The notes beneath the pieces were generated by a model. It searched no databases. It saw only the letters and a list, made by a program, of their open reading frames with translations, and was not told the origin of the DNA. 64,000 nt of DNA, taken from Sphaerulina vaccinii. Lineage: Eukaryota > Ascomycota > Dothideomycetes > Mycosphaerellales > Mycosphaerellaceae. The DNA is taken from positions 1,302,001 through 1,366,000 of the forward strand of contig JAKUDP010000010.1 in NCBI GenBank assembly GCA_022570795.1, given 5' to 3'. Below are positions 10,629 through 19,740 of this stretch, piece after piece. Every line of letters starts with the position of its first letter. Position 1 is the stretch's first letter. The position numbers and the translations under genes are program-made.

Positions 10629-13600
10629 ATGGTATCAACACGAGGAGGGGCGCGAACGAGCGGCCCAGACGCCGAAATGACACTCAAGAAGAAACCTGTA
10701 CGCAGGACCACAGCCAAGGCCACCACAGCAGCACCAAAGGCCAGAGTAACGCGTGCAAAGAAGACCGAACCGGAGCCTGAGCCTGAGGTGGAAGACGATG
10801 AAGACGAATTGGCAGAGCCAGCTCCTGCACCGATCAAACCCGCAACGAAGCGAGGCCGCCCAGCCGTGAAGAAGGACGAGGAGCCTACGAAGAAAGCCCC
10901 AGTATCGAGGACGACGACAAAAGCTGCTGCAGCACCCAAAACAGCGGCAAAGACGACACGTACTGCCACGACGAGAAACACGAAAGTCAAAGTCGCGGAG
11001 GATGAGCAGACCGAGGAGCCCCCACAACCGAAGAAAGCTCCCGAACTCAAGCCCTCGCAATCACGAGCCACACGACCTACACGAGCGACAGCTGCGAAGG
11101 AAAGAGCTGCGCCGCTTTCGCCCAAAAAAATTACCCAAGTCTCGAAAGCTCCCCTCAAGAAGTCCACGACTGCCAAGCCAGCGACAGTGAAGAGTGCACC
11201 TGCGAAGACGGCTACGCGAGGTCGCCCTGCGACACGCAAACGGAACGTGTCAGACGAGAACGCTGGAGTTCCAGAACAGCAATCAGATGCCGAAGAAGGC
11301 GAAGAAGCGATGGATACACAACAGACGGCTACCGTGAAAGGCAAGACGCCCAAGAAACCAAGTCCACAAGCAGTTGTGCTCGATGATGAGACACCAATGT
11401 CAACGAGGCCAACCACACCGGCTGATTCCACGCAGCAGACGATCGATGAGCCGGAGCCTGGAATTGAGGCTGCGCAAGATGAGGAGTCTGGAGACAAGCT
11501 ACAAGCAGAGGAGGGATCAGATGACGAGCTTTGTGCACCTAAGACTCCCATGAAGCGATGTGATCCACGGGAGCAAGCGAAGTACAGTCCTGCAAAGGGC
11601 ACTTCGCTTCCCGATGTCGATGTGCCTTTGAGAACACCAGTGAGACGATTTCATGTACTGGGAACTCAGCAAGGAACGCCGCAAACGCAAAGGCCATACT
11701 GCAAGCCAACTGTCCCAATGTCAGAAGTCCGCCCGATGACAGTAGCTCGAGCACGCGATACAGCCATGGTCTTTCCAAGACTACAGCCTCTACAAGCCGC
11801 AAGGACACCTTTGCATGATGCTCGGTCATCGCCGGCTCAGAGACAAGAGGCCAACACGGAGGATGCGGCTGTTTTCGCCGAGCAGGATAGCGACATGAGT
11901 CTGCTAGTTGATGCATCCACCCAAGACATTCCAATTTCGGACTCGGACATCACGGAGGTCGTCGAGACCGCAGGTATGAACGATCCAGAACAAGCACGTG
12001 AAGCTCACAACCCGGACGAGACTATTGTGGACGAAGACCTGGATGAGGATGATGCACACTCTCAGCGAGACGCATCCCTTGATAGCATAAACAGCGTGCT
12101 CGTCACTCGACAAGAGGCAGATGTTGTTGCAGAGTCGGAAGACGATTCTGTAGAGGTTGACGACATCCATAATACACCTAGGCCAGAGACCATGGCATGG
12201 GAGAATCTTCGCGAAGACATTACCATCCCATTCGAGTTTGATGGCAATGCAAGCCCGACTCGCACTCTTTCGCAAGCCGAGCCTACGGAGCGTCTCAGCA
12301 TTGCCGCGAAATTCGTGTCCGAGGCACGCAACAGAGAAACTGAAGTTGAGATATCTTTCAACCCGGATCTGTCCATGTCACGACAAAGCATTGGCGAGCC
12401 TCGTCAATCCTTGGACGCTACGGTCAACATTAGCGACTTCGTGGACGTATCAGCGATAACTGAACAGACCGATACTGATATGGATGATGCGGAGGCAAAT
12501 GTTGACACTGTTGTGGCTAAGAACCCTACAGTGGAAGACCTGGCCGACGAGGACACATCTGCTGTCGATGGCGACGTTACGCTGATGTGCAATGAGCCCT
12601 CAACACCGCTGCCTACAACGAGGACGCCCGTTAGGTTGACCACAGCTGAGGAAGTTGCCGAGGACAGTGCCGCAGTAGATGGGGATGTGACATTACTGCT
12701 CGACGAGCCAACGTGCCCTGCCACTACCAGGCGCTCGCCTGTCAAGCTAGCAACTGCTGAAGAGTTCTTCGAGGACGACAGCATTGTAGAAGGAGACATG
12801 ACCCTAGCTATCGACGAGCCAACATGCCCACGCACCATCAGAGGATCCCCAGTAAAGCTCACCATGACCGAAGACGTTCCAGAAGAGAGCGAGACAGTGG
12901 AGGGTGACATGACACTTATGCTGAACTCTCCAATGCCTCAACAGCCAGAAACGCCTGCGCTACTCAAGGAGACACGCGACTCTAATGTGACGCCACTCGA
13001 CCTGGAAGCCTTGAATACCCCACGCTATGCACGATCAACGATATCTTCCCGTCGAAAGTCTGTATCAGAAAGCTCCAGGCCAACAACTGCGGATGGTGAG
13101 CGAATGCCAGTCAATACACAGCCTGCCGCTGAGGCTTGGTTCGACAAGGTCGGTTCGCCTGCGAAAGGCACACCTCGTCGTTCAAGGCCAGGCACAGCAC
13201 AAGGCTCGCGAAGCCGATCGCGATCAGCATCTCGACCACGAACGCCAGCTGCTAGGACACCTGCTGCGAACGGCCATGTCAGCGTGAAATCCACAACGAA
13301 GGAACGCTTTCCTGGACTTCCCGCCCAGCAGAGCTACGAGGCATTGATCGGCACTCCTGCTGCTAAGTCTGCCACGAAGGAGCGCTTTCCTGGTATGCCA
13401 CCAGCAGAGTCATACCAAGAGCTGCTAAACAGTCCTGCTCTCAACACCCCTACAATCGTGCAAACGCCGTCTGCAAGGACTCCAGTGACGCGAGCATCCT
13501 CGCTCAAGAGGAAATCACCCCATGATGAGGATGAATTGAATATGCAAGCAGCACTGTCCCCACAACAAGCACTTGCAGAGCGTTTCCCTGGTATGCCGTC

Positions 13601-14471
13601 TCGTCCAACGTATGAAGCGCACACTGCTATGCCAGCGACTCGTTTTCGCACTCCAACACGCCAATCGCCCATCAAGCGACCAGCAACAACACAGAAGCCT
13701 ACGTCGCTGCGTAAGATCGCACTCAAGGCAGCGTCTACACCGATGAAGGCACCACTGAAAGCGCCGGCAGAGACGCCAGGCCAAGTGCCCATGACTCCAC
13801 ACCCATCGGCGCCTCTTCGTGATGTTATTGCACTGGTCGATGTATATACTCATGATGGTGTTTGTGCATCGCAGTCATTTGCTATGCTGTTGAAGCGGCT
13901 CGGCGCGAAAACAACGAAGACGTTCAACGAGAATGTCACCCATGTTGTCTACAAAGAGGGAGGGCCGAAGGTGCTGTCAGCGCTCAAGATCCACAACAAG
14001 CAAGTCGCAGAGTCAGGCAAGGGCCGGGAGATCTTCTGCGTCAATAGTCGTTGGGTGAACGATTGTGATGCCCAGGGTCATCGCATGCCCGAGACTGATG
14101 AAGAATATGCCGTGGAGCTCGACGATTATCAACGCACAGCCAAGCGCCGTCGAAAGAGCATGGAGCCTATGAGTCTTCTCAGAACTAATGGAGGCAATAT
14201 CATTCGCGATCGGAAGAGCAGCGCTGGACGTGTCTCGATCGGTCGCGCAAGCATGAAAGGCGTGTTCGATAGTCCTGAGGAGACTTCGATGTTCAATGTC
14301 GCAGACAAGGAGAACAGCGAAGATGGCTCGGAGCCTGCTACGCCAGCTTATTTGAAGGAACCAAGTGCACTCATCCAGCAGACTGTGCCTGCAAAGAAGA
14401 TGCACAAGCTCGATTTTGGAAATGATAACAAGCAGAGAAGATTGACCTTTGCAGATGGTCTGGAGTTCTGA
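10629..14471 (+). CDS. Large disordered protein with C-terminal BRCT domain and internal repeats
   Basis: A single exon encodes 1,280 residues. Residues 1-230 are Lys/Arg/Pro/Ala-rich and histone-tail-like (RGRP motifs, AT-hook-like), so nuclear and DNA-associated. The middle is acidic and full of SP/TP sites that CDK could phosphorylate. Four copies of a unit built on V-[DE]-G-D-[VM]-T-L begin at residues 646, 683, 720 and 757, an exact 37-residue period. Three ERFPG(L/M)P motifs lie near 892, 918 and 984. About 1062-1160 is a BRCT fold (TKTFNENVTHVVYKEG, then a SRWVNDC helix), a phosphopeptide- or DNA-damage-linked module. This layout recalls microcephalin-like or chromatin-scaffold BRCT proteins, but no ortholog was identified. 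A role in chromosome biology is inference. Confidence 0.85.
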   Translation: MVSTRGGARTSGPDAEMTLKKKPVRRTTAKATTAAPKARVTRAKKTEPEPEPEVEDDEDELAEPAPAPIKPATKRGRPAVKKDEEPTKKAPVSRTTTKAAAAPKTAAKTTRTATTRNTKVKVAEDEQTEEPPQPKKAPELKPSQSRATRPTRATAAKERAAPLSPKKITQVSKAPLKKSTTAKPATVKSAPAKTATRGRPATRKRNVSDENAGVPEQQSDAEEGEEAMDTQQTATVKGKTPKKPSPQAVVLDDETPMSTRPTTPADSTQQTIDEPEPGIEAAQDEESGDKLQAEEGSDDELCAPKTPMKRCDPREQAKYSPAKGTSLPDVDVPLRTPVRRFHVLGTQQGTPQTQRPYCKPTVPMSEVRPMTVARARDTAMVFPRLQPLQAARTPLHDARSSPAQRQEANTEDAAVFAEQDSDMSLLVDASTQDIPISDSDITEVVETAGMNDPEQAREAHNPDETIVDEDLDEDDAHSQRDASLDSINSVLVTRQEADVVAESEDDSVEVDDIHNTPRPETMAWENLREDITIPFEFDGNASPTRTLSQAEPTERLSIAAKFVSEARNRETEVEISFNPDLSMSRQSIGEPRQSLDATVNISDFVDVSAITEQTDTDMDDAEANVDTVVAKNPTVEDLADEDTSAVDGDVTLMCNEPSTPLPTTRTPVRLTTAEEVAEDSAAVDGDVTLLLDEPTCPATTRRSPVKLATAEEFFEDDSIVEGDMTLAIDEPTCPRTIRGSPVKLTMTEDVPEESETVEGDMTLMLNSPMPQQPETPALLKETRDSNVTPLDLEALNTPRYARSTISSRRKSVSESSRPTTADGERMPVNTQPAAEAWFDKVGSPAKGTPRRSRPGTAQGSRSRSRSASRPRTPAARTPAANGHVSVKSTTKERFPGLPAQQSYEALIGTPAAKSATKERFPGMPPAESYQELLNSPALNTPTIVQTPSARTPVTRASSLKRKSPHDEDELNMQAALSPQQALAERFPGMPSRPTYEAHTAMPATRFRTPTRQSPIKRPATTQKPTSLRKIALKAASTPMKAPLKAPAETPGQVPMTPHPSAPLRDVIALVDVYTHDGVCASQSFAMLLKRLGAKTTKTFNENVTHVVYKEGGPKVLSALKIHNKQVAESGKGREIFCVNSRWVNDCDAQGHRMPETDEEYAVELDDYQRTAKRRRKSMEPMSLLRTNGGNIIRDRKSSAGRVSIGRASMKGVFDSPEETSMFNVADKENSEDGSEPATPAYLKEPSALIQQTVPAKKMHKLDFGNDNKQRRLTFADGLEF

Positions 14472-14994
14472 GTGCTAGCTAGGCAGCTCTATGCTCATTG
14501 GATGTGGAGTTATTATTGTGGGTGACGTTAAGCTGGAGTAACAGATTGTACAGCTGGTGCTTTCTTATTTCGTAGATCCTCGTAGTTCGTAGCAATGCTC
14601 ATGACTGGTCATTAACATACGATTGTTTCAACCTCGTGCACCCGAATTGCAAGAGAGATTTGCTGATGCTATGTCGGCAGAGTGGTCCTCTCTGTTCTTA
14701 GAGCTTAGTCCGACAATACTTGACGCCCGCCTCCGCTGTCGTAGTTACCGCTGCTTGCTGTAGATTGTCGGCAACGTTCAATTTCGTCAGCCCTTGTACG
14801 ATGGTGTCATTCTCGTGCATCGCAATTTCTCCGTTCACTCTTTGGATGGCGGCATATGTCCATTTCGTTCTCGGCGGAGAGGGCGAATGGACCATTGATC
14901 TTTCTTGCTCGCTGCTCGTGAAGGCATCCGTACCCGTGGGGTGTACTCTATGGCGTCCTCAACCTCTCGCCCAACAATCCAACAAGCTCTGTCC
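14472..14994. other. Intergenic region, convergent genes
   Basis: This stretch lies between the 3' ends of the BRCT gene and the HYPK-like gene. Only short spurious frames are present; nothing else was seen. Confidence 0.6.
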
Positions 14995-15448
14995 TCAGCT
15001 GGACGCAGTTACCCATGCAGTAATGGCCTTTAAAGCATCTGCATCATGTGCTCGTAGCAGTTCCGTAGCCTTTGTCTTGGACAAGTCTAGTTGATCAACC
15101 TACTCATGTCATCAGCCACTCACTCTTCCAACATAGCCCATATATATCGATATTCCTTACCAGCATTGCGACATCCGCAGCATCGACCTTGACGAGCTTC
15201 TTCGGTGCCTCCTCCTTCTTCGTCACCGTCGAGCTGGCAGTCTTTGGCTTCGCTGCGGTCATGTCCAAGTTCTTCATCGCCTCGTTCAATGCTTTCAGAT
15301 CCGCCTCTTTCTTGGGTTTAACATCTTCGGACGGGTTGGCATCTAAGCTCGACAGCGCAGCTGCTGCTTTACGGTCTTCCTTGGACGCGGGAAGTACATC
15401 AGGCGCATCGGCGCCTTCTTGGACGTTGTCAGGCTGCGGTTCTGCCAT
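14995..15448 (-). CDS. HYPK-like protein, regulator of the NatA N-terminal acetyltransferase
   Basis: Two exons, 15161-15448 and 14995-15099, give 130 residues. The intron runs from GTAAGG to a GTAG acceptor, and splicing yields VAMLVDQLDLSKTKATELL in frame. The N-terminal half is acidic and disordered. A central helix (DLKALNEAMKNLDM) is followed by a C-terminal UBA-like three-helix bundle (TKATELLRAHDADALKAI). Length and order match human HYPK (129 residues), a ribosome-associated partner of the Naa10-Naa15 complex. The 61-nt intron contains a closer AG, but only the chosen acceptor keeps the domain. The start codon is about 190 bp from the start of the RIP compartment. Confidence 0.85.
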
Positions 15449-16360
15449 AATCGTTGTGTAGTGAGAGGTTGAGACGAGTGAGGTGGTGAAAGAGCCCGAA
15501 GTTGGAGAGAGGTGCTGCTTGGCATCGACATCAATACTGTCCCTTGCAAATTATACAAGAATGCCAAGACTGCGCGTTTCAGCCTCACTTTTACCGCATT
15601 TTTAGCTTGTTTCAGATGCGCATATGTCTATATACCCCAATCTACTCGTTCTTAATCTAATATTGAGTTATTCTATAGTACTTGACCTCTTCTACGTTGC
15701 TAGTATACTATTTAAGTAGCTATAGTATATAGTTAACTAAGTTCGTCTACTTCTCGAAGATCTAGACTGCAATATACTATAGGTTTCCTATAACTATAGC
15801 GTTAGTCTATTAATTCTATATATCTAGTAAAGAAATATAGAGCTATTTAGAAATTATATAGCGCCTTTCTATATTTTTAAAAGATAACTATATAAGATAA
15901 GTAAGAAGCAAGAAGACTATCTACTAGTATTCGTTAGTTAGAGACTAGATACCTACTTAGAAAAGATAATATATAAGCTATATAATACTTTTAATCTAGA
16001 TATATTACTAGTAACTATCTACTATATATTAGTAAAAAAAGGCTAGACTTATATAGTCTATTAGAAAGTAGTAAAAGAATAAAGTACTTTTAACTATATA
16101 GTATTCGATACTAAATATAAAATATAGCTAGTCTATAAGCTTATTTTTTTAATAAAATAGCTTATAATAAAAAAACTAGCTATAGAAAGTATAGTTAGTT
16201 ACTAAAAAGTATAGATTATATAGACTTTTAGTTTGTAAAACAAGAAACAAAATAGAGTCTATTACTATACTTAACTTAGAAGAGCTATCTACTATATATA
16301 CTATATATTTAAAGCTTTGTAGATTAAGTTATATTCGAAGACTAGCTTAAGAACTACGTT

Positions 16361-16700
16361 CTACTATTAATTAATAGAGATAAAATAATATTTGTAATAG
16401 ATAATATATCTATTTATTATATTAAGAAGATTATAGCTATTATTAAAGCTAGAGGCTATAGTATTAAGTATCTACTACCTTACTTACTAGATATAAATCT
16501 AATTAAATAGACTTTTAATATTCTAAAAATATAGATATATAAGAACTACTATATATATATATTAAGAAGTTCGAGAAGTTTAAGGACTTCCTACTATAGT
16601 TATTAGTAGAGGTAGCAAATAAGAACTCTATACTATTCTTCTAGTATACTAGCTATAGTAAAGTACTAAAAACTTATACTAAAGACAACCTAGAAGCTAT
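16361..16700 (+). pseudogene. RIP-mutated Tc1/mariner-IS630-type transposase, 3' part
   Basis: From 16361 to 16510 the frame reads FVIDNISIYYIKK, then a LLPYLLDINLIK block. This is the family's (V)xDNAxxH...LPPYSPDLNPIE signature with Pro-to-Leu, Ser-to-Leu, Asn-to-Ile-type and Glu-to-Lys changes that C-to-T or G-to-A mutations explain. The catalytic Asp of DN and the Asp of SPDLN remain. After a stop and a one-base frame change, 16567 onward reads FKDFLLxLLVEVANK...FFxYTSY, fitting the C-terminal tail of such transposases. The N-terminal half, to the left, could not be read with confidence, and no terminal inverted repeats were identified. Confidence 0.65.
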
Positions 16701-17589
16701 AGAGATTAATATAGTAGGCTTGTATATCTAATACTTTACTATATTCCTAGGAGTATACCTATAGTCTAGATATTAGATACTAAGTTAGATCTATATATAA
16801 TTATTATTAGATTTGAATATAGCTATATTCTAATTAATATTATAAGTATATTATTATTATATTAGAAGTTACTAAAATTCGAAATTCTACTAAAACTAAT
16901 AATACTTCTTTTAACTCGTATCTTCTATAAATATAAGATTTAAGTAGATACTTTCTATCTATTAGCTAATACCTATAGCTAATTACTATTATTATAAGTA
17001 GCTAGAATTGAGTCTATATATTACTTAGATATTTCTTAGCTATTCGAATATATAGTAAAAGCAAAACTATAGAGTATCTAATAGAGTAGAAAATTTATAA
17101 TATTTAGAACTATTTATATATATATATACTAAAGGAATCCTACTACGATTACTCTTATTCCTCTACTATATATTTACTAATTTCTCTAGATAGTTTAAGT
17201 ATCTAAAAACGAGTAAGTACTTGCTATAGCCTCTTTAAATAACCTACTAAGAAGTCTATATACTTCTAGTTACTAATTATAAGCTATTATAAAGTATTAT
17301 AGTTATATTACTATCTAACAAAGTAAAATCTTATAGCTATAAAATTAATAGCTTTTTATAAATTACTCTAGTTATATTATTTTATATACTAGTTAAAGAA
17401 CTACTTTATAAAGTTAAATAGAAGTATACTAACTCGCTTAGCAACTTCTTACTCTTCTACTAAAAGCTCTATAAGCTAAATCTATTATAGTTATACTTAT
17501 TAAAACTATACTATATCTAGTCTATAAATTAGAGATACTAGATTCTTTATATTAGCTATAGTAATACTTTAAAGTAGTATAGAGTATAA

Positions 17590-18382
17590 ATAGCCTACTA
17601 GAGTCTATAGAACTAGTAATACTACTACTACTAAGTTATTTTTCTTCTTATCTAGAGCTGCGAATTCCTTAGTTATAGAGTCTTTTATTTATATATATAG
17701 ACTTTTGCCTAGATAGTCTAATATATATAAAGGATCCTTGCTACTAGCGAGTATTGCAGACTAGTATTTAAGCTAGATATCTATTAACTAGTAGTAATAT
17801 TTATTTAAATTCTAGAGGCTCTTTAGATAATAGTAGTAGCCTTTTCCTTCTCTTATAGAGCCGTAGTTATTATAGCTAGAGAGGTTATAGGTCTACTTAT
17901 ATTTAAGTACTATCTAGTAGTTACTAGTAGCCTTCTCGTCTGCGATAAAAGCTTTACTTTCTCTATACTACTATTCCTATAGTAAGAGCTTACTTTAAGG
18001 CTTTAGAGGTAGATCTATAGCTCTAGATAAGTTCGTAGTAGTATAGAACTCTATATTAATATAGAGCTTAGTCTTACTATTAGTCTAGAGCTTAAAAGTA
18101 TACTTAAGTACCTATATAAACTTAGTAGATCTAGACTAATCTTATTGCTACTATAAAGCTTTAGCTACTTCTTAAGTAGATACCTAGATAATAGTTTATT
18201 TAATAAAAAGCTTCTACTTATTAGTAGTATTAATAGCCTACTAGTATATATTATATAAGATATCTATACTAAATCTAATAACCTTATTACAACTAGTAGT
18301 ATTAATCTCCTTGCCCTTTGCTTCGAGTAGCTTCTATAATATATTATAGTATATTAGACTCTTCTAAGTATCCGAATCTATA
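17590..18382 (-). pseudogene. Unidentified RIP-killed reading frame, downstream half
   Basis: About 265 minus-strand codons read as plausible protein, broken only by TAA and TAG, the codons that CAA, CAG or TGG become after RIP. The composition is Lys/Gln/Thr-rich and I recognise no domain. It joins in phase, across Copia C and its duplicated GATAT target, to a matching frame at 24131 to about 24,530. The whole would have been about 400 codons. It could be a transposon gene or a captured cellular gene. Confidence 0.4.
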
Positions 18383-18387
18383 GATAT
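18383..18387. repeat. Target-site duplication of Copia C, left copy
   Basis: GATAT directly flanks the left LTR and is repeated directly after the right LTR at 24131-24135. Five bases is the usual duplication length for Copia elements. Confidence 0.7.
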
Positions 18388-18637
18388 TATTAATATAGAA
18401 TAATAATATATATATCTATAATATATAGAAAGAGTCTTAATATATAATAGAAGTAGAAGTATTAGATAGGAACTAACTATATTAATTATATTAGTTAGTT
18501 AGTTATAGATTGTATCTTCTTCTAAGATATAGAATATTAGATAAGTTATACGACCTATTATTATATAATCTATATTATATATTCTAATTCCTAGAGAGTA
18601 TCTCTTAGATAGTCTAACTAGACTATACTTTCTAATA
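18388..18637 (-). repeat. 3' LTR of Copia C
   Basis: It is nearly identical to 23885-24130 apart from scattered, mostly transition differences and a 4-bp indel (an extra AGTT). Read on the minus strand it starts TATTAG and ends TTAATA, RIP-modified forms of TGTTAG...TAACA-type ends. Confidence 0.85.
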
Positions 18638-19728
18638 CTTCTACTTAGGCTAGATAGTTCTTCTACTCTATATTCTAGTACTTATCCCTTATATAAACCT
18701 ATCGGGCTCTAGAGGCCTAATAGAGGCTAAGTAAGCCAGAGTTGTTTTACAAACTCCTAGAATTAGAGACTATTCTTTAGCTTAGTTAACCTATCTATAA
18801 CTATCTCTTTTATTAGAATATATACTACTACTATCCTCTATTACTACTAAAGTCTCCTAATATTATTATAAGTAATATTAATATACTTTAATCTTTTATA
18901 GATATAGGTATTTTTAATAAGAGTTAAAGATACTTAGTTATCTTCTATAATCTAAATAGGTCTAAGTTTATTTACTATATTAGAGTTTGCTTTAATAAGT
19001 AGTTAAAAAGAATATTCTTCTACTAGCTCTATATAGTCTATTTCTCTTAGAAGTACTACTAGGAATTAAAATTACTTAGTATATATATTTAGAGCTATAT
19101 ACTTAGCCTCTATAGTTAATATTACTATAGACTTCTACTTCTTACTTATCTAAGATACTAGTACTCTATAGAGAAAGAAGATAGATCTAAGAATTAAGAC
19201 TCTATCTACTTTATCTATTATATAGTTAGAGTCTAAATATCTAATAAGGCTTCTACTACCTCTTCTAAATATAAGTTCTAGGTCTAGGAACAACCTAAGG
19301 TATCTTACTAGTTTCTTTAGAGTATTTATATATCCTTTTATTAGATTAGCTATATATAAGCTTAGTCTACTAAGAGCGAAAGTAATATCTAGTCTTATTA
19401 TAACTATCGGCTATATCTATATACCTATCTAGCTTTAGTATTTCTATTTAGTATATTTCTTATTAGATAGAATTACTTTAGTAAAGCTTTTATAACTATC
19501 TATTAGTAAAAGAGTTAGATAGGTATTTTCCTTAGTTATATTTAGCCTTACAAGGTTCTTTTAGATATAGTATTCTTAATTAAGCTTTAGAGTTTCTATA
19601 ACTCTATTTCTTATTATCTTTATTCTAAGAATCTTTTCTAGCTTTTTTAGATTCTTAATTTTAAAGACTTTACTAAGCTATTCCTTAAACTAGAGAATAT
19701 CTTTTAGCTCTAGTACTATAATAGGTAT

Positions 19729-19740
19729 ATTATCTATATA
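19729..19740 (-). pseudogene. Mutated YVDD motif of Copia C reverse transcriptase
   Basis: TATATAGATAAT encodes Tyr-Ile-Asp-Asn. The second catalytic Asp has become Asn through a G-to-A change. The context is IVLI before and IPI after, as in Copia polymerases. Confidence 0.75.

Larger units (their letters stand above)
15640..18382. mobile_element. RIP compartment with mixed transposon remnants left of Copia C
   Basis: CA and TG almost vanish from about 15,640 onward and every frame is broken by TAA or TAG. Inside it I can read a mariner-type transposase remnant (16361 to about 16700, plus strand) and an unidentified minus-strand frame (about 17,590-18,382) that continues across Copia C. The stretch from about 16,700 to 17,590 has a plus-strand frame with only TAA/TAG interruptions to about 17,523, but I cannot assign it. 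No intact gene is present. Confidence 0.75.

Noticed and set aside
10361..11602. 413-codon minus-strand frame opposite the BRCT gene
   Set aside because: It is the antisense of a biased, Lys/Pro/Ala-rich coding region. Its Ser/Val/Ala-rich translation has no domain, and the sense frame contains the BRCT protein.
16700..17523. Plus-strand frame after the mariner tail read as an extra gene
   Set aside because: In RIP-mutated DNA any frame is broken mainly by TAA/TAG, and no domain or junction supports this one, so it is left unassigned.
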